From the NCBI RefSeq assembly GCF_030151085.1, contig NZ_JASLER010000014.1, positions 45,683 through 109,682 on the forward strand: 64,000 nt of DNA. The letters are read 5' to 3'. Shown piece by piece: positions 43,901 to 50,607 of this stretch. The notes beneath the pieces are model-generated. The model saw only the letters and a program-made list of their open reading frames with translations. It had not been told where the DNA came from and did not search any database. This stretch comes from Bacteroides sp. GTDB lineage: Bacteria > Bacteroidota > Bacteroidia > Bacteroidales > Bacteroidaceae. Every line of letters starts with the position of its first letter. Positions within the stretch are counted from its first letter, which is position 1. The position numbers and the translations under genes are program-made.

Positions 43901-44031
43901 TGGTATGGCTCAATATCGATCATAAGCAGATGGGCGTAGGTGGTGATAATACTTGGGGAGCACAGATTCATCCCGAATATACTATCACACCTAAAGAATG
44001 GAAATACAGTTTCACGCTCTCACCTCTATAA
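40924..44031 (+). CDS. GH2 family beta-galactosidase (LacZ-type), exported
   Basis: A 1035-residue glycoside hydrolase family 2 enzyme. The signal peptide ends SALAD. It is followed by the sugar-binding jelly roll (RISLDGTWQFLFSKN...), an immunoglobulin-like domain, the TIM barrel with acid/base Glu478 (SLGNESGYGEHF) and nucleophile Glu541 (IMCEYAHAMGNSVGNF), and a C-terminal beta-sandwich of the small-chain type (FWRPLTDNDIPNGH; WLGRGPQETYADRKTGA). This is the five-domain LacZ layout. The ATG at 40924 is preferred over an upstream TTG at 40900. It is 38 bp after lysO and 13 bp before the GH63 gene. The physiological substrate is probably a galactose-containing glycan fragment. Confidence 0.94.
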   Translation: MKTNLYTLLFSTLLCTSALADNEPWQNPQVNEMNREPMHAYFTPYTNEANALKQHALPADVRFNVNPATERRISLDGTWQFLFSKNNELCPKDFYKPGYTPRKWSKIEVPGSWELQGFDAPIYTDTRYPFPANPPYVPTDYNPAGAYLRDFNVPAGWEGMDIFLDFEGVESAYYVWVNGELAGYAEDSRLPSHFNITKLLKKGKNKLAVKVFRYSDGSYLEGQDYWKYSGIERSVYLYARPQSRVKDFQMTSELINGYKDGELKLNVLLHQPKVGETVEVKVLDAGKTIYDQKKTVASVNDTLFSEQQIFPNARAWNAETPNTYTLVVSTFDAQGKPLESFTHLFGFRTVEMINGMQMINGQAVLFKGVNRHEHDQHKGRTISVASMIQDIQLMKQFNLNGVRNCHYPNHYEWYELCTEYGLYMVDEANIESHGMMDHKDGTLANYPDWELPFMQRMSRMIARDRNCSAIVTWSLGNESGYGEHFKTIYDYAKKVDPTRPVQYEGGGYDAKSDIYCPMYARIWSLRRHVNQRDARPMIMCEYAHAMGNSVGNFQDYWDLIYKYDQLQGGFIWDWVDQTFAIKDKNNRDIAAFGGDMGFVGIVNDSNFCANGLVAANRTPHPHIYEVKKVLQYIHFEPLAFTQNKIKVTNWHDFIGLEGYTLRWAVECDGKAVQSGEMDFPVIAPRSSAYIELPLKALPADGKEYFLTLRAFTKNEAPLIPKGHEVAIEQWLLPSNGTTQPAQSVNGTLTTERTNEVIRLKGDNFQIAFSTQNGEMTELNYNGKNLIKEGLQPNFWRPLTDNDIPNGHLERCATWKTAGRDAKLQNIEVTEGQQMATVTASYRMEAQDATLQTVYKIRPNGTVQVTMHFIPGKKALNEMPRLGMRMILPAEYEMMTWLGRGPQETYADRKTGALVGLYNATVWEQFHPYVRAQETANHCDVRWVALRNAAGEGLLVTGEEPLSVSAWNFPMEDIEYRPSQVERRHGGSIVKKDMVWLNIDHKQMGVGGDNTWGAQIHPEYTITPKEWKYSFTLSPL

Positions 44032-44044
44032 AACATAATAGATT

Positions 44045-45985
44045 ATGCGACATAAGTTTTTACATTTCATTTGCTTTACTCTACTGATTGCGGGCATTAC
44101 CGCCTGCAGCCCCAGTAGTAAAAGTACTGTGGAGAAAAGATATACTTTCAATGATATATTGGACATAGCCTATACTCCTGATACGCTACACAGATGTTAT
44201 GGCTGGTTTACCGATGCCGGATCATGGATGGGCTTCACGTTACCCGAAAAAGATAAATGGGTAAACGGTTTCTGCGGTCCGTTCAGTCTGGATATGTTCC
44301 GTCGTCAATGGATAGCACAATCAGCTACTGTGGTAAGTTTTGCCAAAGATGCACAGGCCGGTTTCGTCCCCGACTCTACTTGTTACTATCCCGGAGAGTT
44401 GTATATGTCCGCCCATTCCGAAAACGGAAATATCACACAACGGTTCAACTTTGTAAGTGCTTCTACTGCCCTGCTGCGCATCGAAGCCGATAAAGCCGAA
44501 GAACTGGTTCTTACCGGAAGCCAATGGGGTAAAGACATGACTGTAACAGTGGAACAGAACTCAGTTATAGCCCGTCACCCAAGCGGTGAAACCGTAATCG
44601 TAACTTTCACTCCCGACGTACAGCTTGCCAAATCCGATAACAACTATACGGCTCATTTGCATGCCACCAAGTACCCCGTCAATGTTGCCATCTCTTTCTT
44701 CGCTTCGGAAAAAGAAATGACCGCCGGGTTACAAAATCTTTCTACACTGCTCAATGATCCGGAGAAAGCCCTGCAAGCCAATGCCGAACGTTGGGAAGGT
44801 TATCTGACCAAGATACTGCGCACCGACATGAAACCGGAATATGACCGCATCGCCGTAAAAGCCGTTACCACGCTTATAGCCAACTGGCGTGCACATCGTG
44901 GTGGACTGCTCCACGAAGGCATCGTTCCAAGCCATGCGGTAGGTTACTTTGTTGGATTCTGGGCATGGGACACCTGGCGTTTCAGTGCCGGCACTGCTAA
45001 ATTCGATCCCGAACTAGCAAAGAACAATATCCGCGCCATGTTCGACTACCAGCAACCCGACGGCATGATTATTGATTGTATCTATACCGATCCTTCCGAG
45101 AATAATGCCCGTGATAGCAAACCGCCTTTAGTATGCTGGGCTGTCGATGAAATCTTTACGCACACAGGAGACACTACCTTTGTTGCCGAAATGTATCCGC
45201 AACTACTCTCTTATTACAAATGGTGGTATGAGAAACGCGACCATAACCGCAATGGCATGTGTGAATATGGTTCAACCGACGGTACACTGGAAGCCGCAGC
45301 CTGGGAAAGTGGTATGGATAATGCCATTCGTTTCGACGACGCCGTCATGCTGAAGAATGAGGGTTACGAAGATGCTTGGAGCATGGATCAGGAAAGTGTA
45401 GACCTGAATGCTTACTTAGCCATGGAATGCAAATTGCTTAAAAAGTTTGCCGGACTGCTGAATGTTCCTTTCGACGGACCCGATTACAGCGACAAAGTAG
45501 CTGACTACTTCTTCGACAAAAACATCAACTTCTTCTGTGACCGCCGTCTGAAGGACAATTCATTTATCGAAGAGCCCGGATGCGAAGCATATACCCCGTT
45601 GTGGACTGAGATTGCTACTCAGGAACAGGTAGATAAAATGTTGCCTATGTTGCAGGACACCGCCAAGTTCTCTACCTATATCCCCTTCCCCACCATTGCT
45701 GCGGACAATCCTAAGTACAATCCACGGGGTTACTGGCGTGGTCCCATTTGGCTCGACCAGACCTACTTCGCCATTCGCGGACTGCGTAACTATGGTTACA
45801 ATAAACTTGCCGACGAATACACTTTGCAGGTATTCGACCGTCTGAGCGGACTGAAAGAGGGAGCACCCATCCACGAGAACTATGGAACCCATACCGGAGA
45901 ACGCTTAAAAGCACCTCACTTTAGCTGGAGTTCATCGCATCTGTTGATGATGTATGATGACTACGGGAAAGAAACCAAGAGATAA
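44045..45985 (+). CDS. GH63-like glycoside hydrolase lipoprotein
   Basis: A 646-residue lipoprotein (lipobox AGITAC, residues 16-21). The C-terminal (alpha/alpha)6 domain (about 275-640) resembles GH63 and other trehalase-like enzymes: VGFWAWDTWRFSAGTAKF, where the Asp is the expected acid, PPLVCWAVDEIF, RGYWRGPIWLDQTYFAIRGL, and HENYGTHTGERLKAPHFSWSSSHLL, where a Glu is the expected base. GH63 members act on alpha-glucosides or mannosylglycerate, so the likely product is a released alpha-linked sugar, but the substrate is not assigned. Last gene of the locus, convergent with the pyrophosphatase and separated from it by the third 22-bp array. Confidence 0.82.
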   Translation: MRHKFLHFICFTLLIAGITACSPSSKSTVEKRYTFNDILDIAYTPDTLHRCYGWFTDAGSWMGFTLPEKDKWVNGFCGPFSLDMFRRQWIAQSATVVSFAKDAQAGFVPDSTCYYPGELYMSAHSENGNITQRFNFVSASTALLRIEADKAEELVLTGSQWGKDMTVTVEQNSVIARHPSGETVIVTFTPDVQLAKSDNNYTAHLHATKYPVNVAISFFASEKEMTAGLQNLSTLLNDPEKALQANAERWEGYLTKILRTDMKPEYDRIAVKAVTTLIANWRAHRGGLLHEGIVPSHAVGYFVGFWAWDTWRFSAGTAKFDPELAKNNIRAMFDYQQPDGMIIDCIYTDPSENNARDSKPPLVCWAVDEIFTHTGDTTFVAEMYPQLLSYYKWWYEKRDHNRNGMCEYGSTDGTLEAAAWESGMDNAIRFDDAVMLKNEGYEDAWSMDQESVDLNAYLAMECKLLKKFAGLLNVPFDGPDYSDKVADYFFDKNINFFCDRRLKDNSFIEEPGCEAYTPLWTEIATQEQVDKMLPMLQDTAKFSTYIPFPTIAADNPKYNPRGYWRGPIWLDQTYFAIRGLRNYGYNKLADEYTLQVFDRLSGLKEGAPIHENYGTHTGERLKAPHFSWSSSHLLMMYDDYGKETKR

Positions 45986-46011
45986 TAATTACGGTATTAA
46001 ATCCCACTTTC

Positions 46012-46099
46012 TTGCCATCGCGTTGGCAAGACTTTGCCTATCCGATGGCAAGGTCTTGCCAATATGATGGCAAAACTTTGCCAACGAAATGGCAAAGTA
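46012..46099. repeat. 22-bp-period tandem repeat array 3 (4 units)
   Basis: Four units of exactly 22 bp start at 46012, 46034, 46056 and 46078. Each is TTGCCA-N6-TGGCAA-N4 (the second has TTGCCT), so every unit is a 6-bp stem palindrome and neighbouring units also form TGGCAA-N4-TTGCCA palindromes. The N6 and N4 segments vary. The array ends 8 bp before the hppA stop codon (minus strand) and lies between the convergent GH63 and hppA genes, where terminators are expected. Confidence 0.92.
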
Positions 46100-46107
46100 C
46101 CATTCTT

Positions 46108-48321
46108 TTAGAATAGACTCCACGCCACGGTAAGCCCTGCCATTACAATAGCAACCATACTCATCAGCTTGATAAGGATGTTCAGACTCGGACCGGAAGT
46201 ATCTTTGAACGGGTCACCTACTGTATCGCCTACCACAGTTGCTTTATGCACTTCACTGCCTTTTCCACCAAGATTGCCTTCTTCTACATACTTCTTGGCA
46301 TTATCCCATGCGCCACCTGCATTAGCCATAAAGATAGCAAGCACAAATCCACTGCTAAGACCACCAATCAGAAGGCCCAATACACCGGGAACACCGAAAA
46401 TAAATCCTGTCAGAATGGGAGCAACAATGGCTATCAATGATGGGATTACCATCTCGCGTTGTGCACCTTTGGTAGAAATAGCTACACAGCGTTCATAATC
46501 GGGTTCTGCTTCGCCTGATAGAATACCCTTGATTTCACGGAACTGACGGCGTACTTCATCTACCATGTGAGAAGCGGCACGTCCTACAGCATTCATTGTT
46601 AAACCACAGAACAGGAACGCCATCATACTACCAAGAAACATACCCGAAAGTACTTTAGGATTCATCAGGGTTACGTCATAATGGTACATAAAGTCGAAGA
46701 AATTAGCATCTTGCACAGATACAAGATCCTTGCCTACATGCAGATCGGTCATACCCAGACGGGTAAGTCCGATACGGATTTCTTCTATATAGGATGCCAG
46801 TAAAGCCAATCCTGTAAGGGCAGCAGAACCAATGGCAAAACCTTTGCCCGTTGCAGCCGTAGTATTACCCAGAGAATCGAGTGCATCGGTACGTTTACGT
46901 ACTTCTTCACCTAAAGCAGACATCTCGGCATTACCACCCGCATTGTCGGCTATCGGTCCGTAAGCATCTGTTGCAAGCGTAATGCCCAAAGTAGAAAGCA
47001 TACCTACGGCTGCAATACCAATGCCATAGAGTCCCATACCGACATTATAGAAATCGAAACCGGAAGCGAAAAGATAAGAGGCGATGATACCTATCACTAC
47101 TGCAATCACCGGAATAGCCGTAGACAACATACCGAGTCCAATACCCGAAATAATAACGGTAGCCGGACCGGTCTTCCCACTTTCACTCAGCCTTTGAGTA
47201 GGACGATAGGATTGAGAAGTATAATATTCAGTAGAACGACCGATGATAATGCCCACTACCAAACCTACAACTACTGCACACGAAATCCACATCCAGTTAT
47301 CCAATCCTAGTAACCAAAGGATAAAGAAAGTAGCAATAACAATCAATACGGAGCTCAAGTTAGTTCCGAGTGCCAATGAATTGAGCAAGTCTTTCATCGT
47401 AGCATTCTCCTTTGTACGAACGGAGAAGATACCGATAATGGAAAGGATAATTCCGACTGCCGCAATCAGCATCGGTGCAATCACCGCCTTGAACTGCATC
47501 AACGTGTCACCCGTATGGATAAACGCCGCAGCACCCAAAGCAGCCGTAGCCAGGATAGAGCCACAATAACTTTCGTACAAGTCAGCTCCCATACCTGCAA
47601 CGTCACCCACATTATCACCTACGTTATCGGCAATGGTAGCCGGATTTCGCGGATCGTCTTCGGGAATACCGGCTTCTACTTTACCTACAAGATCAGCACC
47701 CACATCGGCAGCCTTTGTATAGATGCCACCACCCACACGGGCAAACAAAGCCTGCGTGGAAGCTCCCATACCAAAAGTCAGCATCGTAGTGGTAATGATA
47801 CAGAGCTTATGAGTCGGAGTTATCAAATCGGCAGGAATCACCGCATTGAGAACTAGATACCAGAAGGAGATATCTAGTAACCCCAAACCAACAACCACCA
47901 GTCCCATCACCGCACCACTTCGGAAAGCGATACGCAAACCTGCATTCAAAGAGTGACGCGCAGCATTTGCCGTACGCGCCGAAGCGTATGTAGCCGTCTT
48001 CATTCCCAAGAAACCGGAAAGACCGGAGAAAAAGCCACCGGTAAGGAAAGCTATAGGTACCCAAGAGTTCTGCACTCCAAAGCCGTAAGCCATAATCGAA
48101 AAGAGAATCACCAGTGCCAGAAATACCCACGCAACAATCTTGTATTGCTGTCTGAGGTAAGACATAGCACCTTTGCGCACAGCAGCGGCAATCTTTACCA
48201 TTTGCGGAGTACCCTCACTCTCTTTCATCATTTGACGGTGGAAATACCAGGCAAAACAAAGTGCCAGAACAGAAGCGGCTGGAATCAGCCAGAAAAGAAA
48301 TTGGTCCATAGCTTGATTCAT
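46108..48321 (-). CDS. hppA: Membrane-bound ion-pumping pyrophosphatase, K+-dependent type
   Basis: A 737-residue polytopic enzyme (about 16 helices) that couples pyrophosphate hydrolysis to H+ and/or Na+ export. The active-site segments DVGADLVGKVEAGIPEDDPRNPATIADNVGDN (written in part) and DNAGGNAEM are present, and a second set follows near the C-terminus (GGAWDNAKKYVEEG; GDTVGDPFKDTSGP). GNTTAATGKGFAIGSA has Ala where K+-independent enzymes carry Lys, so it belongs to the K+-dependent class; whether it pumps Na+ or H+ is not decided. The longer frame to 48375 adds an unlikely N-terminus; the ATG at 48321 (or 48309) is preferred. Confidence 0.93.
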   Translation of the reverse strand: MNQAMDQFLFWLIPAASVLALCFAWYFHRQMMKESEGTPQMVKIAAAVRKGAMSYLRQQYKIVAWVFLALVILFSIMAYGFGVQNSWVPIAFLTGGFFSGLSGFLGMKTATYASARTANAARHSLNAGLRIAFRSGAVMGLVVVGLGLLDISFWYLVLNAVIPADLITPTHKLCIITTTMLTFGMGASTQALFARVGGGIYTKAADVGADLVGKVEAGIPEDDPRNPATIADNVGDNVGDVAGMGADLYESYCGSILATAALGAAAFIHTGDTLMQFKAVIAPMLIAAVGIILSIIGIFSVRTKENATMKDLLNSLALGTNLSSVLIVIATFFILWLLGLDNWMWISCAVVVGLVVGIIIGRSTEYYTSQSYRPTQRLSESGKTGPATVIISGIGLGMLSTAIPVIAVVIGIIASYLFASGFDFYNVGMGLYGIGIAAVGMLSTLGITLATDAYGPIADNAGGNAEMSALGEEVRKRTDALDSLGNTTAATGKGFAIGSAALTGLALLASYIEEIRIGLTRLGMTDLHVGKDLVSVQDANFFDFMYHYDVTLMNPKVLSGMFLGSMMAFLFCGLTMNAVGRAASHMVDEVRRQFREIKGILSGEAEPDYERCVAISTKGAQREMVIPSLIAIVAPILTGFIFGVPGVLGLLIGGLSSGFVLAIFMANAGGAWDNAKKYVEEGNLGGKGSEVHKATVVGDTVGDPFKDTSGPSLNILIKLMSMVAIVMAGLTVAWSLF

Positions 48322-48500
48322 TTTTAGAAGGTTGAACGAAGTTCTAAAAGTATTGATTCTAAACGAAATAAGCAAATGAATAGGATAAGAATTCTGATTG
48401 GCGGACGTAAATAACTAAGGTTTTACTCTTAAATGCATAAAATTTGTATATTTTATAAAGAAAACCTCTACCATATAGATATATATTACAACTTTTGTTG

Positions 48501-48508
48501 TATTTTTG
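48501..48508 (+). promoter_or_regulatory. Putative promoter -7 element of the LruC-like lipoprotein gene
   Basis: TATTTTTG matches TAnnTTTG exactly, 35 bp upstream of the ATG at 48544. No TTTG was found at the usual -33 distance. Confidence 0.5.
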
Positions 48509-48543
48509 TAGCGCATAAACAACATAACATGGGAGGTACCATT

Positions 48544-50469
48544 ATGAAACAATTCAATTTAAGTCAAACTTCAAAGATGCTGACGACTTTACTATGCAGC
48601 ATCATGATAGCATTTGCATTCGCAAGTTGCGAGCAAGATGTCTATAATCCGGATAATGGTAAAGGGGAAGAAAATACTCCTAATACTTTCCCGTTTGAAA
48701 CAACTTCATCTATTCAGCTGAATGTAAAGTACGATGTGCCTGAGGGCTACAAAGTTCTGTTCGAAGTTTATCTTGAAAATCCGTTTACCATTGACAAAGA
48801 CGGACAAGCTGTAAAGCGTACTGATATCAGCCCGGTTATTACCCGTATGACGGATGGTAACGGTGCATATAACGGAAAGGAAGTTATCACAGCAGACCGT
48901 GGAAATGAAGCCTATATCTATACATCTTATATAGGTGTACCGGGATTGTTTAAAGCAACTATCAGCGATAACGCTATTAACGCGGAGATAAACTATGAAA
49001 GTATCAGCAAGGATGCATCCAATACACGTGCTTATACAAATGCACCTACGGGGTATTACACTTTAGGCACTTGGAATGCAAAAGGACGTCCAAATTATTT
49101 AGATACTGAAGGAGAATTGTCACTTTCTGCTTCTATCCTGAATACAATCAATAAAACATTACCTGAAGGGAAAGTCTGTCCTGATGATTATCGTCAGTCT
49201 ACTGACTTTACAGTAAATGATCCTGAAGGACGTAAAGCAGAAGTATTCGTTCGTTTTATCGGAGGTACCAGTAGTGCAGCCAGTACATTTGGCTATTATT
49301 GCTATAAGAGCGGAGCCAATCAAGATGCTATCAAAAACGCTAAGAAATATATCATATTTCCCAATACTTTTACTTCATCCGACCATTGGAATAAGCCTGT
49401 AGCACTTAAAGGAGGCGAATGCGTGAAACTTCATTATATTAATGAAAACGGCGTGGATCAAGGTACTGAATTTCCGAATGGAGTAAGTATCGGATGGTTC
49501 CTCATTAATGACGCATATAGTACCAGCAATGGAAGTGGCACAAGATTTCACTCTACACCCAGTTTAAATACCAACGACAATGGACGTACACATACAGCCG
49601 CATTCCGTATCAATGATTTCGTAGTCCTTTCATTTGAAGATTGGAGTGACAGCGATTACAATGATGTAATGTTCAACGTATGGTCCAATCCTATAGAAGC
49701 GATTGCTCCGGAAGTACCGGAAGTACCCGAAGAAAAGCCTGAAGAAGGTGACCAATCTATAGCTTACCGTATGACCTACAATGGTATCATGGCTTTTGAG
49801 GATAATTGGCCTGCTAAGGGGGATTACGACTTAAATGATGTAATCGTGAAGTACAAATCTGTTATGAGCTTTAATACCAAGAACGAAGTTTTGAATACAG
49901 AAGATACCTTTACTGCACTTTGGTCGGGTGCAGACTACAAGAACGGTTTTGCATACCAATTGAATACGGATCGTAGCAATGTAACTACAGAATTTACTGA
50001 AAACCCTTCTACATTCACCGCTCAAGGATTGGATGCTGATATTAACAAAGCTACAGTAAATGTATTCCTAAATGCTCTTGATGAAACTGGTAACAATACA
50101 AAAACGTCTACTTACAAGATTAAGAATACATTTAAGATGCCGGTAGACCATGAAGCTTTCGGTGTAGCTCCTTACAATCCGTTTATCTTTGTTCATAGCA
50201 ATCAAGGTACATCACGCACTGAAGTTCACTTGATAAATCATGCTCCCACCACAAAGGCTAATATGGAATTATTCCATTCAGGCAATGACTTGTCCGATCC
50301 AACCGCAGGTCTCTATTACGTGGCAGCAGAAAGCTATCCGTTTGCTATCCATCTGATCGATGCAGAAACCTTCAGTACAGAAGAAAAGAAGTCTATCGAT
50401 CAAAGTTATCCGAAGTTCTCCAATTGGGCCAAGACCGGTGGAAAAGAAGATAAAGACTGGTACAAATAA
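48544..50469 (+). CDS. LruC-domain (DUF4842/DUF4114-like) surface lipoprotein
   Basis: A 641-residue lipoprotein (lipobox AFASC near residue 23). Two acidic, Ca2+-site-like motifs mark two domains: VLSFEDWSDSDYNDVMFNV (about 362-380, DUF4114-like) and MAFEDNWPAKGDYDLNDVIVKY (about 416-437, the LruC/DUF4842 signature). They are separated by a Pro/Glu linker (PEVPEVPEEKPEEG). The function of LruC-type proteins is not established; the domain was named from a Leptospira lipoprotein. GGGAGG lies 7 nt before the ATG, an unusually good Shine-Dalgarno sequence for this genome, which supports this start over one at 48433. It stands alone between its own -7 element and terminator. Confidence 0.8.
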   Translation: MKQFNLSQTSKMLTTLLCSIMIAFAFASCEQDVYNPDNGKGEENTPNTFPFETTSSIQLNVKYDVPEGYKVLFEVYLENPFTIDKDGQAVKRTDISPVITRMTDGNGAYNGKEVITADRGNEAYIYTSYIGVPGLFKATISDNAINAEINYESISKDASNTRAYTNAPTGYYTLGTWNAKGRPNYLDTEGELSLSASILNTINKTLPEGKVCPDDYRQSTDFTVNDPEGRKAEVFVRFIGGTSSAASTFGYYCYKSGANQDAIKNAKKYIIFPNTFTSSDHWNKPVALKGGECVKLHYINENGVDQGTEFPNGVSIGWFLINDAYSTSNGSGTRFHSTPSLNTNDNGRTHTAAFRINDFVVLSFEDWSDSDYNDVMFNVWSNPIEAIAPEVPEVPEEKPEEGDQSIAYRMTYNGIMAFEDNWPAKGDYDLNDVIVKYKSVMSFNTKNEVLNTEDTFTALWSGADYKNGFAYQLNTDRSNVTTEFTENPSTFTAQGLDADINKATVNVFLNALDETGNNTKTSTYKIKNTFKMPVDHEAFGVAPYNPFIFVHSNQGTSRTEVHLINHAPTTKANMELFHSGNDLSDPTAGLYYVAAESYPFAIHLIDAETFSTEEKKSIDQSYPKFSNWAKTGGKEDKDWYK

Positions 50470-50492
50470 GAATAATTACATATACCATACTA

Positions 50493-50530
50493 ATAAAGGG
50501 AACTTTCAATCTGAAGGTTCCCTTTATTTT
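50493..50530 (+). terminator. Terminator after the LruC-like lipoprotein gene
   Basis: AATAAAGGGAAC (50493-50504) with TTTC pairs with GAAGGTTCCCTTTATT over a short AATCT loop, followed by TTTAT. It lies 24 bp after the stop. A-rich and T-rich flanks on both sides make it potentially bidirectional. Confidence 0.85.
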
Positions 50531-50554
50531 ATCAATTTCATTTCACTGAAGTTC

Positions 50555-50598
50555 CGCAAGTAGTCTGAATGGTTTTCAGCCTTATGAAACTACTTGCG
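50555..50598 (-). repeat. Inverted repeat just after the GH3 gene
   Basis: CGCAAGTAGT (50555-50564) and ACTACTTGCG (50589-50598) are perfect inverted copies. An inner CTGAA/TTCAG stem also forms. It begins 9 bp beyond the GH3 stop codon on the minus strand. It has no T-run, so it is a 3'-end stem rather than a classical terminator. Confidence 0.6.
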
Positions 50599-50607
50599 AA
50601 ATCTGAA

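Noticed and set aside
7037..46099. The 22-bp arrays as CRISPR arrays
   Set aside because: There are no unique 30-40-bp spacers between conserved repeats, the units abut directly, the period is too short and no cas genes are present.
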